DNA of 64,000 nt from assembly GCA_002839155.1 (NCBI GenBank), contig PGXM01000005.1, positions 46,378 to 110,377 on the forward strand. Direction: 5' to 3'. Positions 55,041 through 63,889 of this stretch are shown piece by piece. The position numbers were made by a program, and so were the translations under genes. This stretch comes from Tenericutes bacterium HGW-Tenericutes-1 (GTDB taxonomy: Bacteria > Bacillota_I > Bacilli_A > Izemoplasmatales > Hujiaoplasmataceae). How positions within the stretch are numbered: position 1 is the first letter of the stretch; the number at the start of each line of letters is the position of its first letter. Below the pieces are notes generated by a model. That model searched no databases. It was not told the origin of the DNA and saw only the letters and a list, made by a program, of their open reading frames with translations.

Positions 55041-55391
55041 ATGAATCATTCAGGTGAATATGTCCGTGGTTTCACGGATTTTATTATTCTTTCTATCTTA
55101 TCGAAATTCGATAGTTACGGTTATGAAATGACTAAAATAATCGAGACTGTCAGTAATTCAAACTTTCAATTGACGGAAGCAACTTTATATTTTGCGCTTA
55201 AACGATTGCAAGAAGATGAAAAAATTTCATCTTATACCGAAAAGAATAAGAAGGGTATGACCCGTAAATTTTATAGAATCACTCCTAAAGGTACCGAATC
55301 GCTTCAAGCATTCAGAATCGATTGGAAGATTATCGAACATAATCTGACAAATCTCGTAGGGGGGGGATTCAAATATACCAGAGAAGATTGA
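55041..55391 (+). CDS. PadR-family transcriptional regulator
   Basis: 116 residues. The winged helix contains FTDFIILSILSKFDSYGYEM, LTEATLYFALKRLQED and RKFYRITPKGTESLQAFR, all PadR_N features; the C-terminal dimer helix is short. AAGGAG precedes the ATG. A run of eight G at 55359-55366 lies 8 codons before the stop. One fewer G would replace the tail and extend the frame across the jetA start. jetA begins 36 nt downstream with no terminator between, so it probably regulates jetABC in cis. Confidence 0.9.
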   Translation: MNHSGEYVRGFTDFIILSILSKFDSYGYEMTKIIETVSNSNFQLTEATLYFALKRLQEDEKISSYTEKNKKGMTRKFYRITPKGTESLQAFRIDWKIIEHNLTNLVGGGFKYTRED

Positions 55392-55427
55392 ATCACCTCA
55401 AAGACTATCAATTAAGGAGACACCATT

Positions 55428-56825
55428 ATGGATGTATTTAAAGTCATACCGCAGAATTTCTTTTCTTTATTAAATTCCAAAAATCAAGCGATTTATGTCA
55501 GAAGTATTTTCGCTGTCTATAAAGCTTATGAACAAGGTTCAATCCTAGGCATGGATAAAAGTGTTGCCCAACAAGCCGTCATCGATGAACTTGATTTAAT
55601 GTCAGAAGATGTTGTAATTGAAGGAATAGAAGAAAACTTAAACAACCGCGATAAAGCCAATGCTATTTTAAGACGGATGGAAGAGTGTGAATGGATCGAT
55701 ATCGACATCAATAACGATTATGTCGAAATCTTGAATTTCAGAGACTACGCTATTACCATCATTCAAGCTTTAAAGTCCATTAGTCAAGATACTTTCTATG
55801 GATATGATGACGAAACACATGAGTTCAGAGGCTATATATTCACGGTCTTTTCGCTTTTACAAAATGAACACGCTGAATACGCGATGATTATCGATCAAGT
55901 TTATCGGAACACCATAGCATTCGTTCGAGAAATTCGTAAACTAGATTCAAGACTTAAATTCTATATCAAATCGATTATTGATAACTCAGAAATTAAAGAT
56001 TTAATCGGGTTACTCGTCAATTATAAAGTTGAACTCGTTGATCAGGCGTATTCAAGATTAAAAACGTCAGATAACGTCAATAAATATAAACTATTCATTA
56101 TAAAAAAACTGGAAGAGTATCAACAAAATCCGGTAATAATGGATATCATCTCACGCGAATATTTATTAACGTCAAACAATAATCTTGACTTAGCGAGAGT
56201 CAAAGCCAATAAGAAAATCGATGACATGATTGATATATATAATTCGCTTGAATATATCATCGATGAAATTGACCGTAAGAATAAAGTCTATGTTAATTCA
56301 ACCATCGCTAAAATTAAATTCTTACTCAATGACGATCAAAACGTCATCGGTAAACTCAATTCGATCTTGAGATACACAGCTGATAACATTAAAAAATACA
56401 AGACCGAACAAGCACTTCGCACCATTTCACCGCTTGTGTCGCTTAAAACTCATAATGTCATCAATAATAACTCGTTATACACGCCAAGAGGGGCATACGC
56501 TCACTCAGATGCTCAATACTTGCTTGAGAATGACATAACGCCATCCAATGCTTTACAAGAGGCATTTTATAAGGAATTTGAAACCAATTATTCAGAAGAT
56601 GTCATTAAGAAATATTTACAAGCGATGTTTAAACAACAATCCATCATTAAGGCCTCTGATTTGGTCAAAGACGATATCAGCGATGAAACGATTATGAGAT
56701 TGTTGTACATCTTAGTATACGCCGATGGCGAATTGAATTACTTCATCAGACCGCTTGATTCGCAAATCCATCACAAACGCTTTAAACTCAATGATTTCCA
56801 AATAGTAAGGGGGCAAAAGAAATGA
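55428..56825 (+). CDS. jetA: JetA-like protein (DUF5716; MukF-type kleisin of a Wadjet SMC complex)
   Basis: 465 residues. The opening FKVIPQNFFSLLNSKNQAIY and the mainly helical remainder resemble DUF5716, the JetA of one Wadjet subtype (type III as I recall the scheme). JetA links the SMC heads and binds JetB. Order and sizes of the next two genes (202 and 1080 residues) support the assignment. AAGGAG precedes the ATG. The stop overlaps the jetB start (ATGA). Confidence 0.8.
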   Translation: MDVFKVIPQNFFSLLNSKNQAIYVRSIFAVYKAYEQGSILGMDKSVAQQAVIDELDLMSEDVVIEGIEENLNNRDKANAILRRMEECEWIDIDINNDYVEILNFRDYAITIIQALKSISQDTFYGYDDETHEFRGYIFTVFSLLQNEHAEYAMIIDQVYRNTIAFVREIRKLDSRLKFYIKSIIDNSEIKDLIGLLVNYKVELVDQAYSRLKTSDNVNKYKLFIIKKLEEYQQNPVIMDIISREYLLTSNNNLDLARVKANKKIDDMIDIYNSLEYIIDEIDRKNKVYVNSTIAKIKFLLNDDQNVIGKLNSILRYTADNIKKYKTEQALRTISPLVSLKTHNVINNNSLYTPRGAYAHSDAQYLLENDITPSNALQEAFYKEFETNYSEDVIKKYLQAMFKQQSIIKASDLVKDDISDETIMRLLYILVYADGELNYFIRPLDSQIHHKRFKLNDFQIVRGQKK

Positions 56826-57430
56826 TTTTAGAACAATTCGATTCATTAACCAATGCGCAAAAACAAATGTTTTCCGATACGTGCGTCAAATTACTCGCTA
56901 ATGCATTTTTAGCGAGAGACAAAAAAGATAACAAGGAAATGTATTATTTTATCCTAAGCTTTAAAAACTATTTTGATGAATATTTTAATATCATCAATTA
57001 TGAACTTGTTTTAGACCGTGATAGAGGTGCGATTCAACTCGTCACAAAAGAAAATCAAAATGTGCTAAAACTGAAAAAAGATGAATCATTAATCTTACTG
57101 ATTTTAAGAATTTTATTTCATCAACATTTAGTAGAAACGTCGATTAATGATAATGTTATTATCACCATCGATGAAATTCATCAAAAGTATGACTCTTTAG
57201 AGCTTAAGAAAAAGATTAACAAAACGGACTTAGTGTCAATCTTAAGATTATATCGCAGATTCAATCTCATTGAGCCCCTTGGAGATATTACTCAAAGCGG
57301 TACAAGAATTATTATTTACCCCACAATTTTAATGGCGATTTCAACGACCAATATCAATGACGTCTTAGATGTCATTGGTCGTATCACAAGTAAGGATGGA
57401 GGTGTCAAAGACGATGAAACGATTAACTAA
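56822..57430 (+). CDS. jetB: JetB-like protein (DUF4194; MukE-type KITE subunit)
   Basis: 202 residues with winged-helix-like segments: LILLILRILFHQHLVETSIN and LRLYRRFNLIEPLGD, then a beta stretch RIIIYPTILMAI. This is the DUF4194/MukE-like arrangement. It binds the kleisin JetA. AGGGGG precedes the ATG. It overlaps jetA by 4 nt and jetC by 17 nt. Confidence 0.8.
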   Translation: MILEQFDSLTNAQKQMFSDTCVKLLANAFLARDKKDNKEMYYFILSFKNYFDEYFNIINYELVLDRDRGAIQLVTKENQNVLKLKKDESLILLILRILFHQHLVETSINDNVIITIDEIHQKYDSLELKKKINKTDLVSILRLYRRFNLIEPLGDITQSGTRIIIYPTILMAISTTNINDVLDVIGRITSKDGGVKDDETIN

Positions 57431-60400
57431 GGTTCGATTAATTAACTGGCATTATTTCTCAAATGAAACCATTCATATTAAAAATAACGCCCTCATTACT
57501 GGACAGAACGCGACGGGTAAGTCCACCATCGTCGATGCCATTGCCTTTGTCGTCACGGCGGGAGATCAAATCTTCAATTTAGCAGCCAATGAAAAATCAA
57601 AACGTGATCTCCGCGGTTACGTTAAGTGTAAACTAGGCATCGATAACCAAGAATATCTCCGTGTCGGTGATGTCACTGGACACGTTGCGCTCGAGTTTTA
57701 CGATGAAAGAACAAAAGACTATTTTACCGTTGGTACTGTTATTGACGTATTCGGTGATATTGTACCACCCAAAGTCATCTTTTATGAATTTGATGGCAAG
57801 TTAACTGATTCGCTTTTTATTGATGAAGAATCACGAATCTTAACCACGTTGAATTTCAAAAAGAGTAAACTTGCAAGCAAAGTCTATCTCACTAGAAGAG
57901 AAGCGAAACTTGCGTTTAGACACCGTTTTGGATCGATTAATGAAACGTATTTCAGTTTATTACCAAAAGCGTTAGCGTTTAAACCGATTGCGGACGTGAA
58001 AGATTTTATCTATCATTATTTGCTTGAAGAAAAAACGTTAGACGTTGAAGCCATTAAAGAGTCTATTCATTCATACCGTGATTTAGAAGCGACCCTAAAA
58101 ATCATTAAACAAAAAATTACGGATTTAGAAGATATGAAACTCACCTTTGAAGAAATTCAAAAAAATCAAAATCAAAAGCGTTTCTATGAATTTCTCATGA
58201 AAATCATCGATTTAGAAAACACAAAACATATCATCCAAAGCAAAATTAAAGCTTTAGAAAAACTCAATATTTCAACCGATCGTCTGAAGGGTGAAATTGC
58301 TGGACTAGACAGTCAAATTGAAGCTTTAGATGAGCGCGGAAAAGAAATTTACGCATTAATGCAATCGGATGATACTTTTAAGATGGCAGAAGTATACGAT
58401 AAAGAAATCTTATCGCTTACGACCAAAATTGAAGAACAAAAAGAAATCAACCGCTATTTCTTAACCAAAGTAGCTAAACTTAAACCGCTTATTTTAGAAC
58501 TCAAGAATGAATATGGCGATAAACTATACGATGAACTCTTAAAAATCGATTTTTTAGCCATCACCAATCAAAACGTTGATAAAGTTAAACTTGCTTTAAG
58601 CGAAATTGAAAAACGCTTAAGAGATAAAACCGACGCATCCATGAAAGTCATTGGTAAAGCCGAAACGACAAAACAAGATCTATTAGTTGAAATCAATGAA
58701 ATCTATCAAGCGTTAAAAGAACTTGAAAATCAAAAATTACGGTATAATCCGATGGTTAAAGAGATGCAAAAACGCATCATCGAAGGTGTTAAGAATCGTT
58801 ACGGCATTGAAATCAGCGTTCACTTACTCGCTGAATTAATTGAAGTAACGGATCAACGTTGGCATAATACGATTGAAGATTTCTTAGGACCCCAACGTTT
58901 CAATTTAATCGTTGAACCACGTTACTTTGATGAAGCATTACAAATCTATAACCGTATCAAAGATCAAATGAATCTTTCAAGTGTAGGACTCGTCAATACG
59001 AAAAAGATTTCACAGTTTATCAATTACCAACCAAAATCATTAGCCTCCATTATTACATCTGACAACGTTGATGCTAAACATTACATCAATATGACTTGCG
59101 GTAATTTAATCATGGTCGATGATGTTTTAGAACTAGAAAACTACACCCAAGCGATTACCGTTGATGGGATTATCTACCGTAGTTATACCGTAAGAAGTCT
59201 CAATAAAAACACGGAAAAACCGTTTATCGGGAAAAATGCCCATGAACATCAATTAGATAATTGGCGTCAAATGGCAATAACGTCTAAAGATAAATATGCG
59301 AAAGTCAATGACGAAATCACGAAACTCAATCAAGAAAATGATCTCATCAGTCAATTGAATTTAAAAACAATGATTGATTTATGTGGATCGGGTGTCATCT
59401 TAGAAAACTTAAAAGCACAGCTTGCGAATGCAATGAACAAAAAGAAGAATTTACCTGAAGGTAGCGTCAATGAAATGCGCGTTGAATATGAAAGAACGCG
59501 TGATGAAATCAGAACCATCAACAATCAAAAACGCAAAATATATGAAGAAACCGGTAAAATTCGCAGTGATGAAATCAAAATCAATGATGAATTAGTGGTT
59601 TTAGAAGATAAACAAAAACTGATTCGCACTGAACTCAATGAACTTGTCAAAGAAAACCTCAACCTTGAACAAGATGCTTATAATTTATACAATCAAGAAA
59701 TTGCGAATGCGAAGGACATGCAAAAAGTTGAACTAGAATACCGTAAACGCATTGAGGTTGAACTGACTAGTTTAACGAATTTAGAAGATTCGCTCAAAAA
59801 CAAACAGTTCAAATACACGAACACCTTCAATCTTGGTTATCCTTACGGATTAGAGCATATGAGTTACTACATGAACGAATTGAATAAATTGGTTAAATCC
59901 GAACTTGTCAAATATGAAAGCAAAGTTCGTGAAGCCAGAGAAGCGGCTGAAAAGCTCTTTAAAGAGGACTTCATCGCGAAATTAAGAAGCTATATCGTCG
60001 CTGCTCAAGATGAAATCACGAAGATCAATATCACGCTTAAAGCCATTCATTTTGGCGAAGATACCTATGAATTTATCTTCCCTAAATCAAAAGATTATGC
60101 GGAATACTACGACATGGTCTTAAGCGAAGATTCCTTACGGTCCGGAACCGAAATCTTCAATTATGACTTTGAAATGAAGTATCAACGTCAATTAGAAGAA
60201 TTGTTCATCAATCTAGCCGCGGATGAACTTAACTCCAATGGCGCCATCAATAAATTTACCGATTACCGTACATATATGGATTATGATATCAAAATCCGCA
60301 ATAACTCTGGTGAAACCATTCTTTACTCCAAAGTCTTTAAAGAAAAATCCGGTGGTGAAACCCAAGTACCATTCTATGTCGCAACCCTCGCTTCCTTCGT

Positions 60401-60656
60401 TCGCGTCTTCCAACAAGCCACAAGAGCCAATGTCAGTGATTCGATTGGTTTAATCCTCTTTGATGAAGTCTTTGACAAGATGGATACGTCCCGTATTAAA
60501 TCAATGATGGAATTCATCAAACAACTCCCAGTTCAAATCGTCTTAGCGACTCCACCTCAAAAAATGGAAGTCTTAAGCAAGTATACCGATACAACGGTTG
60601 TGACGATGAGAGATGGCAAGGCCGCTCGTGCTTACGAAGTTGTTCAAAAATATTAA
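57414..60656 (+). CDS. jetC: JetC-like SMC ATPase (MukB-type)
   Basis: 1080 residues. Walker A is GQNATGKST (30-38), the signature KSGGETQ near 978-984, Walker B LILFDEVFDKMD near 1014-1024. Two long coiled coils flank a hinge-like region (about 455-560) around QRWHNTIEDFLGPQRFNLIV. This is the MukB/JetC architecture of an ATP-driven DNA-loop extruder. The start at 57414 has GGAGGTG upstream. In Wadjet systems a Toprim nuclease (JetD) follows; here the next gene is a lipoprotein with its own promoter and no JetD is in the window. Confidence 0.88.
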   Translation: MKRLTKVRLINWHYFSNETIHIKNNALITGQNATGKSTIVDAIAFVVTAGDQIFNLAANEKSKRDLRGYVKCKLGIDNQEYLRVGDVTGHVALEFYDERTKDYFTVGTVIDVFGDIVPPKVIFYEFDGKLTDSLFIDEESRILTTLNFKKSKLASKVYLTRREAKLAFRHRFGSINETYFSLLPKALAFKPIADVKDFIYHYLLEEKTLDVEAIKESIHSYRDLEATLKIIKQKITDLEDMKLTFEEIQKNQNQKRFYEFLMKIIDLENTKHIIQSKIKALEKLNISTDRLKGEIAGLDSQIEALDERGKEIYALMQSDDTFKMAEVYDKEILSLTTKIEEQKEINRYFLTKVAKLKPLILELKNEYGDKLYDELLKIDFLAITNQNVDKVKLALSEIEKRLRDKTDASMKVIGKAETTKQDLLVEINEIYQALKELENQKLRYNPMVKEMQKRIIEGVKNRYGIEISVHLLAELIEVTDQRWHNTIEDFLGPQRFNLIVEPRYFDEALQIYNRIKDQMNLSSVGLVNTKKISQFINYQPKSLASIITSDNVDAKHYINMTCGNLIMVDDVLELENYTQAITVDGIIYRSYTVRSLNKNTEKPFIGKNAHEHQLDNWRQMAITSKDKYAKVNDEITKLNQENDLISQLNLKTMIDLCGSGVILENLKAQLANAMNKKKNLPEGSVNEMRVEYERTRDEIRTINNQKRKIYEETGKIRSDEIKINDELVVLEDKQKLIRTELNELVKENLNLEQDAYNLYNQEIANAKDMQKVELEYRKRIEVELTSLTNLEDSLKNKQFKYTNTFNLGYPYGLEHMSYYMNELNKLVKSELVKYESKVREAREAAEKLFKEDFIAKLRSYIVAAQDEITKINITLKAIHFGEDTYEFIFPKSKDYAEYYDMVLSEDSLRSGTEIFNYDFEMKYQRQLEELFINLAADELNSNGAINKFTDYRTYMDYDIKIRNNSGETILYSKVFKEKSGGETQVPFYVATLASFVRVFQQATRANVSDSIGLILFDEVFDKMDTSRIKSMMEFIKQLPVQIVLATPPQKMEVLSKYTDTTVVTMRDGKAARAYEVVQKY

Positions 60657-60687
60657 GATAAAATACATAACTTTCTCACAATGTTTT

Positions 60688-60696
60688 TGGTATAAT
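60688..60696 (+). promoter_or_regulatory. Extended -10 promoter
   Basis: TGG plus TATAAT (60691-60696), separating the next gene from jetC. No hairpin terminator is seen after jetC. Confidence 0.5.
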
Positions 60697-60728
60697 AGTC
60701 GTGAAATGCATTGATAAGGAGCTAACCT

Positions 60729-61199
60729 ATGTTACTGAAGAAATCGATTATCTCATTTTTACTTATTTTTACTATGTTTTCTATTATTGGATGTAGCCAA
60801 GAAACCACTACAACTGCTGGTCTTGACTATTCTGATTTTGATTATATCTCTGATTACAGCGAAGTCTTTAATCGCCGTGAAGGAGATTACTTGGTTTATG
60901 TTTATCAAGATACGTGTGCTGCTTGTATCAGGTTGAAAACGGATTTCCTCAATTTCGCTAACACGTATGAGGATTATCAAATTTATTTCTATAATGTTGG
61001 AAAAAATTCTGATACAACGAATCAAGCAGAGTACTTATCAATCATCGGTCAAACCCAAGTTTCTACCCCCGTTTTATTGGTCATCAAAAATAAATCATTC
61101 GATAATACGAATGTTTCTAGATATTATTTTGCGGGTGAAGTTAAAATAAGAGCGATGATGACTGACTTAGAAAAAGAATCATACCCTTACTGGGACTAA
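60729..61199 (+). CDS. Thioredoxin-fold lipoprotein
   Basis: 156 residues. The signal peptide ends in FSIIGC with the lipidated Cys at about 22. A CxxC site (YQDTCAACIRLKTDF) follows a hydrophobic strand, and STPVLLVI supplies the cis-Pro strand of the thioredoxin fold. It acts outside the membrane, probably in thiol-disulfide exchange or reduction. GGAG precedes the ATG. A terminator follows, so it is a single-gene unit. Partner unknown. Confidence 0.82.
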   Translation: MLLKKSIISFLLIFTMFSIIGCSQETTTTAGLDYSDFDYISDYSEVFNRREGDYLVYVYQDTCAACIRLKTDFLNFANTYEDYQIYFYNVGKNSDTTNQAEYLSIIGQTQVSTPVLLVIKNKSFDNTNVSRYYFAGEVKIRAMMTDLEKESYPYWD

Positions 61200-61201
61200 A
61201 C

Positions 61202-61232
61202 AAATAATCGGAGAAATCCGGTTATTTTTTTT
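61202..61232 (+). terminator. Terminator
   Basis: AATAATCGGA pairs with TCCGGTTATT across GAAA, followed by T. Confidence 0.85.
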
Positions 61233-61277
61233 CGTAAATAAAAAAATCATGATACAATTATTAAAGAGGTGAGGTTC

Positions 61278-62006
61278 ATGCAACGCTATTTTATTTCGTC
61301 AAGCCAAATTCAAGAATCTTATGCATTCATCACCGGTCAAGATCATCATCATATCAAGAACGTTATGCGCTCTAGAATCGGTGATGAAATAACAATCGTT
61401 GATGAATCTGGCAATGGGTTTTTAGCTAAAATATCTGAAATAACTAATCATTCGATTAAAGTAGATTTGATTAATCGACTGGATTCAAATATGAAACAAT
61501 CAAAAATTACAATCGCACAAGCACTCATTAAGAAAGACCGTTTTGAGTGGTTTTTAGAAAAAGCGACGGAATTAGGCGTTTATTCGATTATTCCAACGTT
61601 ATTTGAGTACTCCATCATCAAAATCGATGAAGAAAATGAAAACAAGAAAATTCAAAGATATCAAACCATCGTTAAAGAAGCCAGTGAACAATCAAAACGA
61701 TTTGTTGTCCCGAGAATACAAAACGTTATGAAGTTATCACAACTTCCTTATGAACAATATGATAAAATCCTCATTTGTTACGAAGGCGCAAGCAGTGATG
61801 ACTTTATTATGTCTTTAGTTCAAGAACTAAATTCATCGATGTCAATTTTAGTGATCATAGGACCTGAAGGGGGCATTTCTCCTAAAGAATTAGCTTTTCT
61901 TCAAAGTAAAAAGGGTGTTATTTGTAGTTTAGGGAATCGAATATTGAGGTCAGAAACGGCTGGATTACTCGTTTTATCCATAGTTAATTCGATTTGGGAG
62001 TGCTAG
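61278..62006 (+). CDS. rsmE: 16S rRNA (uracil(1498)-N(3))-methyltransferase
   Basis: 242 residues. The N-terminal PUA-like part has DHHHIKNVMRSRIGDEI; the SPOUT domain has EWFLEKATELGV, SEQSKRFVVPRIQ, VIIGPEGGISPKE and the SAM-binding knot LGNRILRSETAGL. It methylates U1498 of 16S rRNA. GAGGTGAGG precedes the ATG at 61278. It ends one base before mtaB. Confidence 0.95.
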   Translation: MQRYFISSSQIQESYAFITGQDHHHIKNVMRSRIGDEITIVDESGNGFLAKISEITNHSIKVDLINRLDSNMKQSKITIAQALIKKDRFEWFLEKATELGVYSIIPTLFEYSIIKIDEENENKKIQRYQTIVKEASEQSKRFVVPRIQNVMKLSQLPYEQYDKILICYEGASSDDFIMSLVQELNSSMSILVIIGPEGGISPKELAFLQSKKGVICSLGNRILRSETAGLLVLSIVNSIWEC

Positions 62007-62007
62007 C

Positions 62008-63303
62008 ATGAAAGTAGCTTTTTTAACCTTAGGGTGTAAAGTCAACAGTTACGAAACGGAAGCAGTTTGGGAACTGTTAGAAGAACGTGGATATGAAAAG
62101 GTTGAATTCAATGAACTAAGCGATATCTATATCATCAATACGTGTAGTGTCACCAATAACGGCGAATCTAAATCAAGGAAAATGATTAGACACGCTATTG
62201 GCTTCAACAAAGAAGCCATCGTGGTCGTGATGGGGTGTTTTTCGCAATTAAAATCAGAAGAAGTTTTAGCAATTGATGGCGTTTCAATTGCGGTTGGTAC
62301 AAACCACCGCGATCAGATTCCTTTATTAATAGAAGAATACAAAAAAACCAAAAAACAAATCAATCATGTTAATCAACTTGCATTAGATGAAAGTTATGAT
62401 CACTTATCAATTAATGCATTTGCGCATCATCAAAGAGCCTTTTTAAAAATTCAAGATGGATGCAATAATTTTTGTAGCTATTGTATTATTCCTTATGCTA
62501 GAGGAAGAGTTCGTTCAAAACGTCCAGAAGACGTCATCAAAGAAGCGAATAACTTAGTAAAATCAGGATTTAAAGAAATCATCTTAACCGGTATCCATAC
62601 CGGTGGTTATGGGCAAGATTTCGAAGATTATCGTTTTTCTGATTTGTTAAGTGATTTAGTTAAAGTAGAAGGACTCAAACGGTTAAGAATCTCTTCAATA
62701 GAAATCTCAGAATTAACAGATGATGTGATGAAAGTCATTCAATCATCCAATGTTATTGTGAATCATCTTCATGTACCCCTTCAAAGTGGCAGTGAAAGAA
62801 TATTACATTTAATGAACCGTAAATATACGAAAGCAGACTATCTTAAAAAGATTTTAGAACTTCGTCAATTGAAAGATAATCTTTCTATCACAACCGATAT
62901 TATTGTCGGTTTTCCTGGAGAAACCGAAGATGAGTTCAAAGAAGCTTGTGAGTTTGTTCAAGAAATCGGATTTCAAGAATTACATGTTTTTCCCTATTCA
63001 AAAAGGGATGGAACTATAGCAGCTAAAATGCCTAATCAACTAGATGGCATCACAAAAAAAGATCGTGTCACTCGATTAATTGAAATATCAAATCAATTAG
63101 CACTTAGCTACGCCCACCTAAATGTAGGAAAAATGTTAGAAGTGATTCCAGAAAGTTACCACGATGGCTATTTAGTTGGACATACAAGCAATTACTTAAT
63201 GATAAGATTTAAAGGCGATCTTGAACTGATAGGTCAACTGGTGAATGTCGTTATTACAAAAGCAGGATATCCTGAAAATGAGGGATTCTTGTCTGATAAA
63301 TAA
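62008..63303 (+). CDS. mtaB: tRNA t6A37 methylthiotransferase MtaB
   Basis: 431 residues. The N-terminal UPF0004 domain has Cys in LTLGCKVNSYE, INTCSVTN and VMGCFSQ for one 4Fe-4S cluster; the radical-SAM cluster is in CNNFCSYCIIPYARGR. TTDIIVGFPGETEDEF and a C-terminal TRAM-like tail follow. LGCKVNSYE assigns it to MtaB rather than MiaB. It adds methylthio groups to t6A37 of tRNA. Pairing with rsmE makes an RNA-modification operon. Confidence 0.95.
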   Translation: MKVAFLTLGCKVNSYETEAVWELLEERGYEKVEFNELSDIYIINTCSVTNNGESKSRKMIRHAIGFNKEAIVVVMGCFSQLKSEEVLAIDGVSIAVGTNHRDQIPLLIEEYKKTKKQINHVNQLALDESYDHLSINAFAHHQRAFLKIQDGCNNFCSYCIIPYARGRVRSKRPEDVIKEANNLVKSGFKEIILTGIHTGGYGQDFEDYRFSDLLSDLVKVEGLKRLRISSIEISELTDDVMKVIQSSNVIVNHLHVPLQSGSERILHLMNRKYTKADYLKKILELRQLKDNLSITTDIIVGFPGETEDEFKEACEFVQEIGFQELHVFPYSKRDGTIAAKMPNQLDGITKKDRVTRLIEISNQLALSYAHLNVGKMLEVIPESYHDGYLVGHTSNYLMIRFKGDLELIGQLVNVVITKAGYPENEGFLSDK

Positions 63304-63351
63304 AATCCTTAAAGAATAATATGTGAATTGGTATGGTTAATGTCATTTTTC

Positions 63352-63397
63352 AAGCAATGGCAGTTACTCCACGAGCGTGGAGTCGGTCTCATTGCTT
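63352..63397. repeat. Hairpin with symmetric internal loop downstream of mtaB
   Basis: Outer arms AAGCAATG (63352-63359) and CATTGCTT (63390-63397) and inner arms ACTCCACG (63366-63373) and CGTGGAGT (63376-63383) are separated by six bases on each side. The T run after it is weak. It could be an mtaB terminator or the end of a mobile element. Confidence 0.6.
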
Positions 63398-63557
63398 TCA
63401 TTGAAATAACCGTCATTTTCCTATTGGCAACCTGTCATTTAAGCAATTAAGAGTATCAAATTATAATAATTTATGCCATCAATCCCATTATTAAGGGTTT
63501 TGCTGGCATTTTCGTATACTAAAGCGAAGAGTTAGATTATAACTTTTGGCTAAGGAC

Positions 63558-63585
63558 TTTACAAAAATAACGGAAGCGATATAAT
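63558..63585 (+). promoter_or_regulatory. Promoter-like sequence in the intergenic region
   Basis: TTTACA (63558-63563), 16 bp, TATAAT (63580-63585). A 9 bp inverted repeat TAAGGACTT/AAGTCCTTA (63551-63559, 63611-63619) brackets it. No convincing gene follows directly. Confidence 0.35.
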
Positions 63586-63889
63586 GCTGTTTAGACTGAG
63601 AAATGAAGTTAAGTCCTTAAGAAAGATTTCTGAACATAATTATAAATTAGTTTCTTATAATAATATCGAGCTTATTGATGTACTAAAAAAAATCGATACA
63701 CAACTATTATCAATAAATCCCAAAAATAAAGTTGATTAAAAAGCTTCGAACAAAAAGAAAACTCTTGAAAAAACAAAAAATAGTAATAGTTAGTAGTTTT
63801 ATTTATTAATATGTAATGAATTGGTATGGTTTTTAATCAGTGGGTAAGATATGGTATCATATGGGTACAAACTGAAAGGAAGGTAAACT

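Larger units (their letters stand above)
63324..63831 (+). repeat. 15 bp direct repeat TGAATTGGTATGGTT (two copies)
   Basis: Copies at 63324-63338 and 63817-63831, both preceded by ATATGT with small offsets. The second lies 59 bp before the IS orfA. They may be left ends of two related insertion sequences, the first a remnant. Between them the sequence is AT-rich with GTCATTT repeated three times (near 63342, 63413, 63434) and a hairpin ATGCCA/TGGCAT (63473-63509). Confidence 0.5.

Noticed and set aside
63366..63383. ACTCCACG-AG-CGTGGAGT hairpin as a CRISPR repeat
   Set aside because: It resembles the palindromic core of some CRISPR repeats but occurs once, with no spaced copies and no cas genes in the window.
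63584..63739. Open frame of 51 codons (MLFRLRNEVKS...) in the 3' intergenic region
   Set aside because: Its ATG overlaps the -10 box of the only promoter-like sequence nearby, and no family resemblance is visible; a ribosome-like GGAAG alone is not enough.
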